A program made the position numbers and the translations under genes. A stretch of 64,000 nucleotides of DNA from a virus. The stretch is taken from IMG/VR virus record IMGVR_UViG_3300047548_000652, positions 92,382-156,381 of that record; one strand, 5' to 3'. Positions 40,813 to 50,076 of the stretch are shown here, piece by piece. How positions within the stretch are numbered: position 1 is the first letter of the stretch; every line of letters starts with the position of its first letter. The notes beneath the pieces were generated by a model. It was not told the origin of the DNA. It ran no database searches and saw only the letters and a list, made by a program, of their open reading frames with translations.

Positions 40813-40834
40813 AACAGGGGCCAAAGCCCCTGTT
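40813..40834 (-). terminator. Strong intrinsic terminator after gene 23
   Basis: A 9-bp AACAGGGGC/GCCCCTGTT stem with a 4-base loop is followed by seven T residues in the minus-strand direction. This is the clearest factor-independent terminator in the window and ends the major capsid transcript. Confidence 0.95.
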
Positions 40835-40864
40835 CCTATTCTTACTTTCCAAGTCTCCCACAGA

Positions 40865-42199
40865 TTATGTGAGATTACGGACCCGGAAAATTCTGTAGTA
40901 AACGTTTGAACGGTCCTTGATAACGCCGAGACCAGCGGTAGCACCTTCAGCGAATGGGTTTGCGACCATGCCGTAGCGGGTCTTAAAGCCAATCTTGGGC
41001 TGGAAGGTATCTTGACCGATAGCACGAACCATCTGGAGAGGAACGTAGGGGCAATAGAAGATGCCAGCGTCATAGGGTGATGTGCCCTTATAACCAACGG
41101 TGCAGAGTTCGTCGCCGTTAGCAGAACCACCGAAGTAAGGATCGATGTAGACCTTTACACGGCCATGTAGTGTACCAGCAAAGGTATTGCCGGTGTCGTC
41201 AACCTGTAGGTTAGCCTGTAGAGCAGGTGTATAGTCAAGAACACCAGCCATAGCAAGAGCGGATGCAACGTCTGAAGAAACGATTAGAACGTTGCCTTTG
41301 CCACGACGGGTTGCCTTGGCGATAGCGTTACATTCACGCTCGATCTGGAATACAAGACCCTTGAACTTTTCAACTGACCAACGGCCATTTGAGTCTGTAT
41401 CGAGGTCGAATGTACCAGCAGTTGTAACACCGTACTGAGCACCAATGATGGCTGAACCGTAGATTGTACGGACAACTTCACGGTTGATTTCAGCAAGGAT
41501 TTCGGTTGACAGAATGTTGGCTAACTCTGTCTCAGCATCTAGGCCGTGAACAGCCTTGAGGTCCTGAGCAAGTTCCATGGTGTATTCTGCCTTTAGAGCA
41601 CGGGTACGAGCGGAGACTGTAACCTTGTCGATTGAGAATGCCATTTCAGCAAACTGGTTAGTACCAGAATCACCAAGACCTTCACCCTGAGCGGTTGTCA
41701 TACCATTAGCCCAACCATAGGCAGAGTTGCCTGTAGCAAGATCAAATACAGGGTTTGTGTTAGAAGCAGAACCAATAACAGAGCCGTTAGCACCAAGAGC
41801 GTTTGTGCCAGAGAATGCTGTGTTAGCTTCTGTGTAGAAAGCTTCTGTGCCGTTCTGTGCCTTGTACTTTGAACGCATTGCGAAGATTAGTCCGGTTGGA
41901 CCAGTCATTGGCTGAACGCCGCAGATGTCATAGGCAATGAGGTTGGGGAGAGCACGACGAACAAGTGAAATGAGGATTGGGTCATATGAACCAAGGTTAG
42001 CATTTCCTGAACCCATACCACCAGAGAAGTTGGTAGGAGCAGATTCGTTTAGCTGGCGTGATTCTTCAGCCATAGCACGTTCCTGGTTTTCAAGAACGAT
42101 TGCTGTGACAGCACGCTTGTAGGGGTCTTTGATTTGAGAGAGACCATCATGGTCAAGAACTGGTGACCACTTTGACTCTAGTTGCTCGGTTAGATACAT
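40865..42199 (-). CDS. 23: Major capsid protein (T4 gp23)
   Basis: This 444-residue shell protein starts MYLTEQLESKWSPVLDHDGL. It contains SYDPILISLVRRALPNLIAY and DICGVQPMTGPTGLIFAMRS, the hallmark of T4-type capsids, and a long insertion-free HK97 fold. A prohead protease site of the L-x-E type is visible (QLNE before SAPTNFSG, about residue 52), so the N-terminal part would be removed on maturation. Its own late promoter and a strong terminator bracket the gene, as expected for the most abundant virion protein. Confidence 0.98.
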   Translation of the reverse strand: MYLTEQLESKWSPVLDHDGLSQIKDPYKRAVTAIVLENQERAMAEESRQLNESAPTNFSGGMGSGNANLGSYDPILISLVRRALPNLIAYDICGVQPMTGPTGLIFAMRSKYKAQNGTEAFYTEANTAFSGTNALGANGSVIGSASNTNPVFDLATGNSAYGWANGMTTAQGEGLGDSGTNQFAEMAFSIDKVTVSARTRALKAEYTMELAQDLKAVHGLDAETELANILSTEILAEINREVVRTIYGSAIIGAQYGVTTAGTFDLDTDSNGRWSVEKFKGLVFQIERECNAIAKATRRGKGNVLIVSSDVASALAMAGVLDYTPALQANLQVDDTGNTFAGTLHGRVKVYIDPYFGGSANGDELCTVGYKGTSPYDAGIFYCPYVPLQMVRAIGQDTFQPKIGFKTRYGMVANPFAEGATAGLGVIKDRSNVYYRIFRVRNLT

Positions 42200-42241
42200 T
42201 TTAGTTATTCTCCTTTATGGAATCTATCTATTCTATAGATA

Positions 42242-42249
42242 TATTTATA
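42242..42249 (-). promoter_or_regulatory. Late promoter TATAAATA for gene 23
   Basis: Perfect late box 42 bases before the gene 23 ATG at 42199, in the short gap after gene 22. Confidence 0.88.
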
Positions 42250-42255
42250 TTTCTG

Positions 42256-43572
42256 TTACTTTGGTAAAGATTTACCAAGAACCTTGACATATCTTGCCAT
42301 GGGGCCTTGTAATTCTTCTGAGATCATACCTTTTGTGTCATCAACGGCAGAATCAAAATAGTTTGTGGTCTTTACTGATGTTGGGAAATAACTTTCCTTT
42401 AGAGTATGGACCTTGTTTGCGAAATCATCGGTAGTTATAAACTCGATGTTTTCACATAGAGAGCGTAGTCTTTCGGCCTGGGTGACTGTTAGGTCTGAGC
42501 ACACATCAGCAACAATCTCTGACTTTCTGGACTCTGAAATCATCTTTGTTAGAGAGATATTGTTTTCAATTTCTTCGTTCAAACGAGCTTCAAGTTCTTC
42601 AACCTTTGAACCAAGATTTTCAACAACATTTACCTTTTCTTCAGGGATGTCGATATAATGCTCGGCAAAAAGGTTACGGAGACCTGAGATAAATTCTTCG
42701 GTTAACTCAGTGCGAAGACCTGCTTCAATGGCAATCTCATTTTCAGAAACCCATTGTTCAACAACATATGACAGATAATCATTTACCTGCTCTGTTAGTT
42801 CAGCACGGATATTGGCAACTTCTTCTTCAAGAGAAGCAGCATAGGCTTCTTCAAGAACAGAAACTTCTTCGTTTACACGAACTGATACTGCTGATTCAAA
42901 GATTGTCTCAGCCTTTGAACGGAAGTCTTCAGAAAGATTTTCACCAGCAAGAAGGGCATCAACATGCTCTTTCATCATCTTCTTACGGTCTTCCTTCTTA
43001 TCTTCATCTTCTTCGTCCTCACTTTCGTCTTCATCCTCATCTTCACCATCTTCCTTGTCTTCTTCCTTGTCTTCATGATACTTTTCAGAGACAAGTTCAA
43101 AGTTCTCGTCGATGGCCTGTTGAATTTCTTCTTCAGTTAGACCTTGAGCAATACATTCATCAATGAATGCTTCAAGTTCTTCTGTAATCTCAATTTCTTC
43201 TTCAAGATTTTCACCATCATCTTCCATTTCTTCAGCCATTGTAGAAGCCTTCATAGGTTCGGCTGGAACAGCGGCCTGTGCAGACTTGCTTGAATCCTTC
43301 TTTGACTTGGTAGCAGCCTTTGCAGAGGGAGGAACATCTGTGTTGTTTACAAGAGCAGGACCAAGGTCTTCATAGTCCTCTGAATCGGGAGGATTTGAAC
43401 CAGGGTTTGCAAATGGGGCTTCGGCCTTACCAGGACGTAGTGATGCCTTGGCAGGTGTTAGTGTCTTGGCGTCACGATCAAATGAACCAAACTGATCTGG
43501 TGAAACGGAAGGATAAGCACCTTCCTCTTTCATTAGAATAGCCTTTGCTGTTTCTGTTAGGGATTTTCCCAT
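42256..43572 (-). CDS. 22: Prohead scaffold protein (T4 gp22)
   Basis: This 438-residue protein is much longer than T4 gp22 (269). The mid part is extremely acidic (EEDKEDGEDEDEDESEDEED and following). The C-terminal helical part (VNVVENLGSKVEELEARLNE, EIENNISLTKMISE) resembles the gp22 core. Position between genes 21 and 23 and the late promoter in front fix the identity. The scaffold is cut up by the gp21 protease during head maturation. The acidic insert is the source of the extra length. Confidence 0.9.
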   Translation of the reverse strand: MGKSLTETAKAILMKEEGAYPSVSPDQFGSFDRDAKTLTPAKASLRPGKAEAPFANPGSNPPDSEDYEDLGPALVNNTDVPPSAKAATKSKKDSSKSAQAAVPAEPMKASTMAEEMEDDGENLEEEIEITEELEAFIDECIAQGLTEEEIQQAIDENFELVSEKYHEDKEEDKEDGEDEDEDESEDEEDEDKKEDRKKMMKEHVDALLAGENLSEDFRSKAETIFESAVSVRVNEEVSVLEEAYAASLEEEVANIRAELTEQVNDYLSYVVEQWVSENEIAIEAGLRTELTEEFISGLRNLFAEHYIDIPEEKVNVVENLGSKVEELEARLNEEIENNISLTKMISESRKSEIVADVCSDLTVTQAERLRSLCENIEFITTDDFANKVHTLKESYFPTSVKTTNYFDSAVDDTKGMISEELQGPMARYVKVLGKSLPK

Positions 43573-43600
43573 AATTGATTACTCCTTTATTTGGTATATC

Positions 43601-43608
43601 TATTTATA
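43601..43608 (-). promoter_or_regulatory. Late promoter TATAAATA for gene 22
   Basis: Perfect late box 28 bases before the gene 22 ATG at 43572. It lies in the gap behind gene 21, so the scaffold has a dedicated late start. Confidence 0.87.
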
Positions 43609-43612
43609 TATT

Positions 43613-44263
43613 TTACAATTTTGAAATGTAGTTCTCGAATAGTTTCAGAGCTACAGCCTCAATGTCGGATTTACTCGCTTGTTTGATCATTCTTTTTGCA
43701 CGATCAAACTCCAATTCTTTCCATTTTCCATTCTCAAAAATCCATTCTTTGTTTTCACATATGCCCTGGACAAATGCGTCTGGGGCAGATGGGTCTGCAA
43801 CAATATCGGCTGCTGTAGCCAACTTGAAATCATCCTGAACTAGTTGGTATCCATTGTGTGGTTTTAGAGACCCTACGCCTCTTGTAGATACACCTAATTG
43901 AACGCCACCGTCCAAAAGACCTTTCACAATATTACCCATATTTGTGTCAAGTATCTTGGCCTTACCGATGAAGTTTGTTCCATCGGGTTTTAGGCTTGTA
44001 ATCATATGAGAAACCCGGTCAAGGTTTATCGAAGGTGTGTCTGGATGTCCTAACTCACCCAGAGCACGATTCTTTGTAACATATTCCTTGTTATATCTTT
44101 CAACCTCTTTACGAAGAGTATCGAAAGGATAAACTCTACCATTACGGTTTTGTTTTTCGGCCTGCATAAAAACACCTTCAATCACATAGGATTTCTTCTT
44201 GGTGCCTTTATCTTCTGTAATAAGAACTTTTACGTCCTGAATTTCTTCTTTGATGAGCTTCAT
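43613..44263 (-). CDS. 21: Prohead core protease (T4 gp21)
   Basis: This 216-residue serine protease matures the prohead by cutting after L-x-E-type sites. Visible blocks are GVFMQAEKQNRNGRVYP, RALGELGHPDTPSINLDRVS (His position) and GVQLGVSTRGVGSL (Ser position), the herpesvirus-assemblin-like pattern. Length is near T4 gp21 (212). It is translated right after a small basic gene. Confidence 0.95.
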   Translation of the reverse strand: MKLIKEEIQDVKVLITEDKGTKKKSYVIEGVFMQAEKQNRNGRVYPFDTLRKEVERYNKEYVTKNRALGELGHPDTPSINLDRVSHMITSLKPDGTNFIGKAKILDTNMGNIVKGLLDGGVQLGVSTRGVGSLKPHNGYQLVQDDFKLATAADIVADPSAPDAFVQGICENKEWIFENGKWKELEFDRAKRMIKQASKSDIEAVALKLFENYISKL

Positions 44264-44270
44264 TGTTTCT

Positions 44271-44510
44271 CTATCCTAGTCTTTCTCTTTTCTGTAAAGA
44301 ACGCTTTCTTTTTCTTATGATTTGGGCCATTTTTCTTTTGCGTTTGCGTGAACCTTTTTTGGCACCGAGTTTTCTTTTTCTTCTTTCAGCGGCAGACATT
44401 CTTGTTAGTTGTCCGTCCTGTATTTTCATGCCAGGGACATTAGAAACTTTCTTTCTACGCTCAACCTTGCCTTTGCGAATACGAAGTTTTATAAGTTTAA
44501 CTCTTGCCAT
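44271..44510 (-). CDS. Small highly basic prohead-region protein
   Basis: About half of the 79 residues are Lys or Arg (RIRKGKVERRKKVSNVPGMK, RKRKLGAKKGSRKRKRKMAQ). The sequence NVPGMKIQDGQLTRMS is conserved-looking among marine T4-like phages in this position, as far as I recall. It lies where T4 has genes 67 and 68. A role as a DNA- or scaffold-binding core component inside the head is inferred; the strong charge complements the acidic gp22. Confidence 0.65.
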   Translation of the reverse strand: MARVKLIKLRIRKGKVERRKKVSNVPGMKIQDGQLTRMSAAERRKRKLGAKKGSRKRKRKMAQIIRKRKRSLQKRERLG

Positions 44511-44515
44511 ATTAT

Positions 44516-45598
44516 TTACTCTTTAAAAGGAATTTCATCGCCAATTTTCTTTTTCCAATCAATAGGCTTATTGGGTTCAGGGTCTTTGATTCCTGCTTTT
44601 CCTCTTTCATGTTGTGCAATGGCTCTTTTTTCTTGGGCCTGCAAATCTTCAATTCTCTTTTTTGCTTCGGCACCTATTCGAGCAGATTTAGCCATTCTTT
44701 CAACATACTTAGGGTCTTTCATTTTCTCTTTTTCATTAAGATGTGCTCTAATATGATTTTCGAAGTCTGTTCTAACACTGGGGTGTAGTTTTTCCCAAGA
44801 ACTGCCTGTCATATGAATCCAAGGCTGCTTTTTATTCTCTACACCAGACACAAGACTATGCATGTGTTTTGCTGCTGTTGTTACATCTGTGCCTTTTTCA
44901 TTGACTGCTTTGCCTGCTGCTCTTCTAAAATAATCATCTTTTCTTTCTTTATAGTCTCTAATTTTTTCACCACCCAGAGTAGCAGCATTTATTTCAGCAT
45001 CTCTCATATCACCATATGATTCTTCTGCACCCAAAGTTTTCTTGGCTTCCTTACCAAATCTTTCTCTTTCAACATTTGATTCTGTGAGACCTCTGCGTTG
45101 TCTCCATATAGAAGGAAGAATCATCTCACCTGTTGCTGTATGGACTTTACCATCAGGCCAGACAACAGCCTCATTGAATTGATGGGCAGCAACAATCTTT
45201 TTCATCTCATGAAGTTTAGATTTCAGCACATCTGTGATCTCTTGTTCAAGAAGATTATTTGCAAGGTCATAGTTCTTATTGATGATATGATCTACTGCTT
45301 CCGCCAACTTTTTGTTTTCTGTTGATGTCTTTTTCATTTTTTGTCCTTGCCTTATTGCCCTTCTTGTGCCGATTACCTTACTTGCTAAAACTGAACCTGG
45401 AATGAGAACTGCTGGTTTTGTTCCCCCTAGGGTGTATCCAACAGCGGCAGCTTGTGCCACATCTGCCATTGCATCCTTAAATCTTTTACTTCTAGGAACA
45501 CCTTGTCCTGAATAATCTTTTTTGGTTACTCCTAGGACAGAGCCCAGAGCTTTTGCTGTATTCTTACCAAACTTTTCTTCTAGTTTCTTCTTTGACAT
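44516..45598 (-). CDS. Large uncharacterised prohead/virion protein
   Basis: From the ATG at 45598 (360 residues, MSKKKLEEKFGKNTAKALGS). An N-terminal Gly/Ala-rich region (AAAVGYTLGGTKPAVLIPG) precedes a helical segment (AVDHIINKNYDLANNLLEQE, then KLHEMKKIVAA) resembling the gp67-like protein at 47397-47555. The rest is charged and helical. Position among 21, 20 and 67-like genes suggests an internal head or core protein. No family is recognised with confidence. Confidence 0.55.
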   Translation of the reverse strand: MSKKKLEEKFGKNTAKALGSVLGVTKKDYSGQGVPRSKRFKDAMADVAQAAAVGYTLGGTKPAVLIPGSVLASKVIGTRRAIRQGQKMKKTSTENKKLAEAVDHIINKNYDLANNLLEQEITDVLKSKLHEMKKIVAAHQFNEAVVWPDGKVHTATGEMILPSIWRQRRGLTESNVERERFGKEAKKTLGAEESYGDMRDAEINAATLGGEKIRDYKERKDDYFRRAAGKAVNEKGTDVTTAAKHMHSLVSGVENKKQPWIHMTGSSWEKLHPSVRTDFENHIRAHLNEKEKMKDPKYVERMAKSARIGAEAKKRIEDLQAQEKRAIAQHERGKAGIKDPEPNKPIDWKKKIGDEIPFKE

Positions 45599-45599
45599 A

Positions 45600-46097
45600 T
45601 TACACAATACCTGCCATATTGAATGCAGTTGGGTCTGCTGTTTGACCTGCATCGTATGATGTTGAATCTTTTCTTACATCTACAAATAGTGTGATTGCAT
45701 CATTTGATGTTGGGCTTACTAATGTATAAAGAATACCTTTGGTATTTGCCGCTGGGCTTGTGATGACAGCATTGTCACCAGATGTTCCTGTTAGATTGTA
45801 ATCAAATGAACCAGACTTGAATGAAACGATATCTGTGTTTGCATCATTTTGCCATCCAAGGATACCATATCCTGATACCATACCGGAATGACCGTATACT
45901 CTTTTGATTGATACTGAGTATGATGGTTTTGGATTTGTATTTGATATTTGGCCTGTACTGTTTATTGCATATGCCAAATCAGAGAATGTAATAAGACTTG
46001 CATTTGCAGTGGCAGTACCATCTGGAATGATAACATACTTTAGTAATGCTCTTTTGTTATTATCTATTAGTTTTTGTAATGATACTTTGTTTGCCAT
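45600..46097 (-). CDS. Probable structural protein (beta-rich)
   Basis: This 165-residue protein is rich in Ser, Thr, Asn and Gly. It starts MANKVSLQKLIDNNKRALLK and has a beta-type body (YSVSIKRVYGHSGMVSGYGI, NAVITSPAANTKGILYTLVS). It lies in the head gene cluster, four bases after the neighbouring 426-residue gene. A decoration or cement protein is possible, but I cannot identify it. Confidence 0.5.
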   Translation of the reverse strand: MANKVSLQKLIDNNKRALLKYVIIPDGTATANASLITFSDLAYAINSTGQISNTNPKPSYSVSIKRVYGHSGMVSGYGILGWQNDANTDIVSFKSGSFDYNLTGTSGDNAVITSPAANTKGILYTLVSPTSNDAITLFVDVRKDSTSYDAGQTADPTAFNMAGIV

Positions 46098-46101
46098 CTG
46101 T

Positions 46102-47382
46102 TTAGTGCCTTATTACAAAGTTGATTGCTTGCTTGAATGTGGTTGCGTTCTCGTTTAGCATTTTTGAGAACTTCTTTTTGTTTTTAGTATTTAGGCTTTC
46201 ATAAACCTGCAATACCTTTTTTGCTACTCGATTATTTAGATTGATAGTTGAATCATTTTCATTGAAGGTCATTTCATATGAGTTGATGTCATTTTCAACA
46301 ATATGCTTGATTTTGTCGAGGTTTGTTTCTTCTCTATATAATCTATCAGCATTATACTTATCTTGTGCACTAATAGTTGATCTTTGTCTGGATGGATCAC
46401 CCACTTTTTCTCTTGGATCAAGAGTGAACGCATATTCTCTCTTACCAGACATCTCTTGGCCGACTTTTTCAGCACGACCAATAGCAGCATCAGCACCTGT
46501 TACTGCGTCAACAGCGGCAGTTAATCCTGCACCTGCTGCTGCACCTAAACCTGCACCTGCGGATGAAGCCTTACCACCTTTTCCCCTTTTAGCAATATCT
46601 CTTGCTTTCTTTGCTTTTTTAGAAATATCTCTTGCTTTCTTTGCTTTTTTAGCAGCGTCATAGGCTTTTTTCGCAATAGAAGCACCTCTTGCCAATAGTC
46701 CTGCCCCTGCTCTTAAAGCAGCCCCACCTAATATTGGAGCGATTAATGGTGCAACTTCATCTAGTTGATGATGCTCTCTTAGAGAAGATACTTTTTGTCT
46801 AAATGATTCGGTTACAGCAGTTGGTTTTGGTGTAACTTCTGTTGCTTTCTTTTTTCTAATGTCCTTGATTTTTGCCATAACATTTTTCAATGCAAGAGCA
46901 TGACTTACACCCAACTTTCTGGAAGTTGACATATCAGATGCCTTGATCATTTGCTTGGCCATATTATAGGCAACTTTTCTTTCCTCTGGAGGAAGGTTCA
47001 TAATCTGTGAGGGAGTAAGTTTTCTTACAACTTTTCTCAGTCCACGTCTTTCAGGCTGTTCTTCCTTGGCAGCTTTATATTGAGCAGCTATTGCAGGATA
47101 TTTTTTTAACAAAGCATCATATGTGTTATCATCCTTGGGTTTTCTTGCCTCATTTAGAGGTGATCCCAGAACATCAGACTTTGGACCAAATGGAATAGAC
47201 ACATACTTGTCTAATGCCTGTGAATAATATAGAACAACCTTTTGATTATCAGGATACACTCTAATAGCCTTTCTTTTTAGAACAAGAACAACAGGAACTT
47301 CTTTATCTGATGGATATCCAGCAGGTCTTCTCTTATCAAACTTAGATAGATGATCTTTGGGTGTTCTTGATTCAGAAGACAT
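46102..47382 (-). CDS. Uncharacterised head-cluster protein with Ala/Gly/Lys-rich centre
   Basis: This 426-residue protein begins MSSESRTPKDHLSKFDKRRP and contains VVLYYSQALDKYVSIPFGP. A helical region (MNLPPEERKVAYNMAKQMIK), a long Ala/Gly/Lys-rich middle (AAKKAKKARDISKKAKKARD, then GAGLGAAAGAGLTAAVDAV) and a C-terminal helical domain (NNRVAKKVLQVYESLNTKNK) follow. A direct 30-bp repeat encodes the doubled KKAKKARDI unit. It probably belongs to the prohead core or packaged proteins. Identity unknown. Confidence 0.55.
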   Translation of the reverse strand: MSSESRTPKDHLSKFDKRRPAGYPSDKEVPVVLVLKRKAIRVYPDNQKVVLYYSQALDKYVSIPFGPKSDVLGSPLNEARKPKDDNTYDALLKKYPAIAAQYKAAKEEQPERRGLRKVVRKLTPSQIMNLPPEERKVAYNMAKQMIKASDMSTSRKLGVSHALALKNVMAKIKDIRKKKATEVTPKPTAVTESFRQKVSSLREHHQLDEVAPLIAPILGGAALRAGAGLLARGASIAKKAYDAAKKAKKARDISKKAKKARDIAKRGKGGKASSAGAGLGAAAGAGLTAAVDAVTGADAAIGRAEKVGQEMSGKREYAFTLDPREKVGDPSRQRSTISAQDKYNADRLYREETNLDKIKHIVENDINSYEMTFNENDSTINLNNRVAKKVLQVYESLNTKNKKKFSKMLNENATTFKQAINFVIRH

Positions 47383-47396
47383 GCTTAATATCCGTT

Positions 47397-47555
47397 TTAT
47401 TCTTGGGTTGGATTTTCAAAAATATTTTGAGCGAGTGTTGTTTTCATTTCTTCGATCTTCTCAAGAGCCTTCTCTGAAAGAACACTATTGATAGATGATC
47501 TCATACCTTCCAGATTGCTTTCAAGAATACAATCCAATGCTTTTTCAATACTCAT
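47397..47555 (-). CDS. 67: Prohead core-like small protein (gp67-like)
   Basis: This 52-residue frame reads MSIEKALDCILESNLEGMRS, INSVLSEKALEKIEEMKTTL and then AQNIFENPTQE. Marine T4-like phages carry a short acidic helical gp67 between genes 20 and 21 with such an M-S-I..I....N-L..M start and E-K-x-E-E-x-K block. The position (after gene 20) and a perfect TATAAATA box 36 bases upstream support this. It is presumably part of the scaffold core. Confidence 0.65.
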   Translation of the reverse strand: MSIEKALDCILESNLEGMRSSINSVLSEKALEKIEEMKTTLAQNIFENPTQE

Positions 47556-47591
47556 GTGATGTTATGCTCCTCTATACTATGTGTAATAATA

Positions 47592-47599
47592 TATTTATA
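47592..47599 (-). promoter_or_regulatory. Late promoter TATAAATA for the 67-like gene
   Basis: Perfect late box 36 bases before the ATG at 47555. It overlaps the last codons of the portal gene 20. Confidence 0.85.
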
Positions 47600-49322
47600 T
47601 TTCATTAGTATTATCATCTGCTAACATTACTTTTTCTGTTGCTGATTGCTTTTTCTTCTTTGTTGTTGCTTTTTTACTCTCTTGTTTTGGCTGCTGCTGT
47701 TGTTGTGTAGGGGCAGCAGGAGGTGGTATTGGTTGTCCAGGTGCTGGTGGAGGTGCAGGCTGTCCAGGTTGTGGTGCCATGGGCTGTTGCATGATTGGTG
47801 TTCCAAACTGATCTACAGGAACAGGATTGCCAAACTGGTCTGTTGGTACTGGTGGAGATTCATTTTGAATCTGGGCATCAATCTCTTGAATTTCTTCATC
47901 AGTCAAATGAAGAACATTTTTACGAACCCATTCCATTGAATAATATCGACCAACATATGGATCAACAAGTTGTAAAATAGAAACTCTGTTTGTTAGGAGT
48001 TCTGCTTCTTTTAGTTCATTGAAGTTATTGTCTTTTTTGAAGTCATACCAGATGTCTTCCTTGAATAGCTGCCATTCTTCTTCAGTGCAAATCTTCTTCA
48101 ATACAAGTTGTACTCTAAGAAGATCATCAAACATGGTTGAGAACTTATTTCTCAATCTTTGTACAAACTTTGTAAACTTCAACTCATCTCTGGTGATTTC
48201 TGTTGTTCTTCCGAGTGAAAATCCTTGGTTTTGTTCCAGTCTTGACATAGGAACACCAAGAGCCTTGTATAGTTTTTTCTCAAAGTATTTGACATCTTCA
48301 AGTTCGCCTAGGTTTTGACCACCAGGAAGGGTTGTGATTTCTGTGCCCTTACCACCTTCACGACGGGGTAGCCAAAAATCTTCAAGCATGGAAAGATGCT
48401 TACGATCATCACGAATCTCACCTGTGGTGCTATCATAAACAAGTTTATTGCGATACTTGACCATGATATCTCTTAGATACTGGTCTGCTTTTACTGTTGG
48501 CATATTACCAACATCGATATAGAAGATTCTGCGTTCAGGAGCACGAGATAGCCTGTAAATAACAGTTGCATCTTCAATCATACGCAACTGGTTTAGTGGC
48601 TTGATCGCCTTATGTAAATATGAGAGAACCATTGCTCTCTTGGCATCCATCAAACCTGAATTGACATTTACGATTGAATCTGTTGCAATGCGAGTTCCAA
48701 GGTTAGAATGTGCCCCAATAACACCACGTTCATTATACAAATAATATTCTTTTTGTTGCTTGATTACTTCCATGCCAGTCTTAGGGTCTTTGGTCTTTTG
48801 AATCTCACGAATCTTACGAATGCGGCGTGGGTCTATGTATCGTAGTTCCTGAATACCCAAGGCAGGATTTACTTCATTGATAACAATATGATAGAACATT
48901 CTTCCGTCGATATACCATCTTCTAAAGATGTCATGACCCATGTTACCAAAGTTTAGAAGTCTAAGTATATTATCAAACTCTTCATTGATCTTATTTTTTA
49001 CATTCTGTGAAATCTTTAGATCATCCATATTGAGTTCAACAGAATGACCGGCATCATCCATGATAATTGCTTCATTGACTATTTCATCAATTGCAGTCTC
49101 AAGTTCAGGCTGCATAGACATTTCACGGTAACGAGTAACAAGTTCAATTTCATTTCTTACAACACCATCAAGGTCAACATATGTTCCATAGTAAGCACCA
49201 GATTGTATGGTGACTGCACCATCATCATTCTGTGGTAGAGCAAATGTTTTTTGTTGTTCTGCTGTCTTAGGGTTTTCTTGTGGCTTACGTCCTATCTCAA
49301 ACCCAAAAAGTGTTATCGCCAT
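47595..49322 (-). CDS. 20: Portal protein (T4 gp20)
   Basis: The 575-residue portal forms the dodecameric DNA entry ring of the head. Hallmarks are GAYYGTYVDLDGVVRNEIEL, RYREMSMQPELETAIDEIVN, RIRKIREIQKT and LPGGQNLGELEDVKYFEKKL, typical of T4-type portals used in marine diversity surveys. The C-terminus is a Pro/Gln-rich extension (MAPQPGQPAPPPAPGQPIPP) ahead of a Lys-rich segment, longer than in T4. Confidence 0.97.
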   Translation of the reverse strand: MAITLFGFEIGRKPQENPKTAEQQKTFALPQNDDGAVTIQSGAYYGTYVDLDGVVRNEIELVTRYREMSMQPELETAIDEIVNEAIIMDDAGHSVELNMDDLKISQNVKNKINEEFDNILRLLNFGNMGHDIFRRWYIDGRMFYHIVINEVNPALGIQELRYIDPRRIRKIREIQKTKDPKTGMEVIKQQKEYYLYNERGVIGAHSNLGTRIATDSIVNVNSGLMDAKRAMVLSYLHKAIKPLNQLRMIEDATVIYRLSRAPERRIFYIDVGNMPTVKADQYLRDIMVKYRNKLVYDSTTGEIRDDRKHLSMLEDFWLPRREGGKGTEITTLPGGQNLGELEDVKYFEKKLYKALGVPMSRLEQNQGFSLGRTTEITRDELKFTKFVQRLRNKFSTMFDDLLRVQLVLKKICTEEEWQLFKEDIWYDFKKDNNFNELKEAELLTNRVSILQLVDPYVGRYYSMEWVRKNVLHLTDEEIQEIDAQIQNESPPVPTDQFGNPVPVDQFGTPIMQQPMAPQPGQPAPPPAPGQPIPPPAAPTQQQQQPKQESKKATTKKKKQSATEKVMLADDNTNEI

Positions 49323-49373
49323 AATTTATCCAGCCTTCTTTATGTTACTGATCATTATATATAGTTGTCGTTA

Positions 49374-49412
49374 TTATACACCATATGAGATCACTTCTCA
49401 TATGGTGTATAA
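49374..49412 (-). terminator. Perfect 17-bp hairpin between genes 19 and 20
   Basis: Arms TTATACACCATATGAGA and TCTCATATGGTGTATAA are exact complements around a 5-base loop. No T-run follows on the minus strand, so it is not a textbook terminator. A partial terminator or RNA processing/stability element between tail tube and portal messages is likely. Confidence 0.6.
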
Positions 49413-49433
49413 ACTTTTTCTGCCATAATATTA

Positions 49434-50042
49434 TTATGGAATGATTGGAAGAATTGGACTTGTTGTGACATTTGCACCAAGAGTATCTGTGGTTGGTCCG
49501 TTTGAACCACCAGCCCACTCCCACCATTGATATGCAAAGGTTACAGCATATTCTTCAATGGTATCATTAGCACCCCAATCAAGTTCAATTGGAGAAAGGT
49601 CTATTGGGAACATACCAATAAACTTATACTTCTTAGAAGGTGTGCCATCCTTATTGAATTGTGTAACGTAACCGTCCTGTTGATATCCACCATCACCCTT
49701 GGTGAATGCTGGATTTCTTAGGTTTCCGCTATGTGAGTTCATACCACTCATCCACTTTTCAAAAGCATCACGAATGGTAAAATCTTCATCATTGATAATG
49801 GTTACTGTCCATTCTGTAAACTGACGATTGCCAGCAAACTTTAGTTCACGACCAAAGTAAAACTGAGGAATCTGGTTTACTGTTGAACCAGGAAGCTGAG
49901 CAGCACGAGCCATAAATGAAAACTGTGTCTGTGCTCCTCCACCAGCAGTTAGTGTGGGAAAAGTTAGATCACACTGAAATAAATTAGGACGGGCACCGTC
50001 ATAATTCATCTGTGCTCTAAATTCTTGTACTTTGAAAGCCAT
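49434..50042 (-). CDS. 19: Tail tube protein (T4 gp19)
   Basis: This 202-residue protein builds the inner tube through which DNA passes. Hallmarks: FKVQEFRAQMNYDGARPNLF, FMARAAQLPGSTVNQIPQFY, FGRELKFAGNRQFTEWTVTI and DFTIRDAFEKWMSGMNSHSG. Length is slightly above T4 gp19 (163), with a C-terminal extension ending in a Thr/Pro-rich segment. It has its own perfect late promoter. Confidence 0.96.
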   Translation of the reverse strand: MAFKVQEFRAQMNYDGARPNLFQCDLTFPTLTAGGGAQTQFSFMARAAQLPGSTVNQIPQFYFGRELKFAGNRQFTEWTVTIINDEDFTIRDAFEKWMSGMNSHSGNLRNPAFTKGDGGYQQDGYVTQFNKDGTPSKKYKFIGMFPIDLSPIELDWGANDTIEEYAVTFAYQWWEWAGGSNGPTTDTLGANVTTSPILPIIP

Positions 50043-50068
50043 TTTAGTAAAACTCCTTGTTATGTGAC

Positions 50069-50076
50069 TATTTATA
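50069..50076 (-). promoter_or_regulatory. Late promoter TATAAATA for gene 19
   Basis: Perfect late box 26 bases before the gene 19 ATG at 50042, in the short gap after gene 18. Confidence 0.87.
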
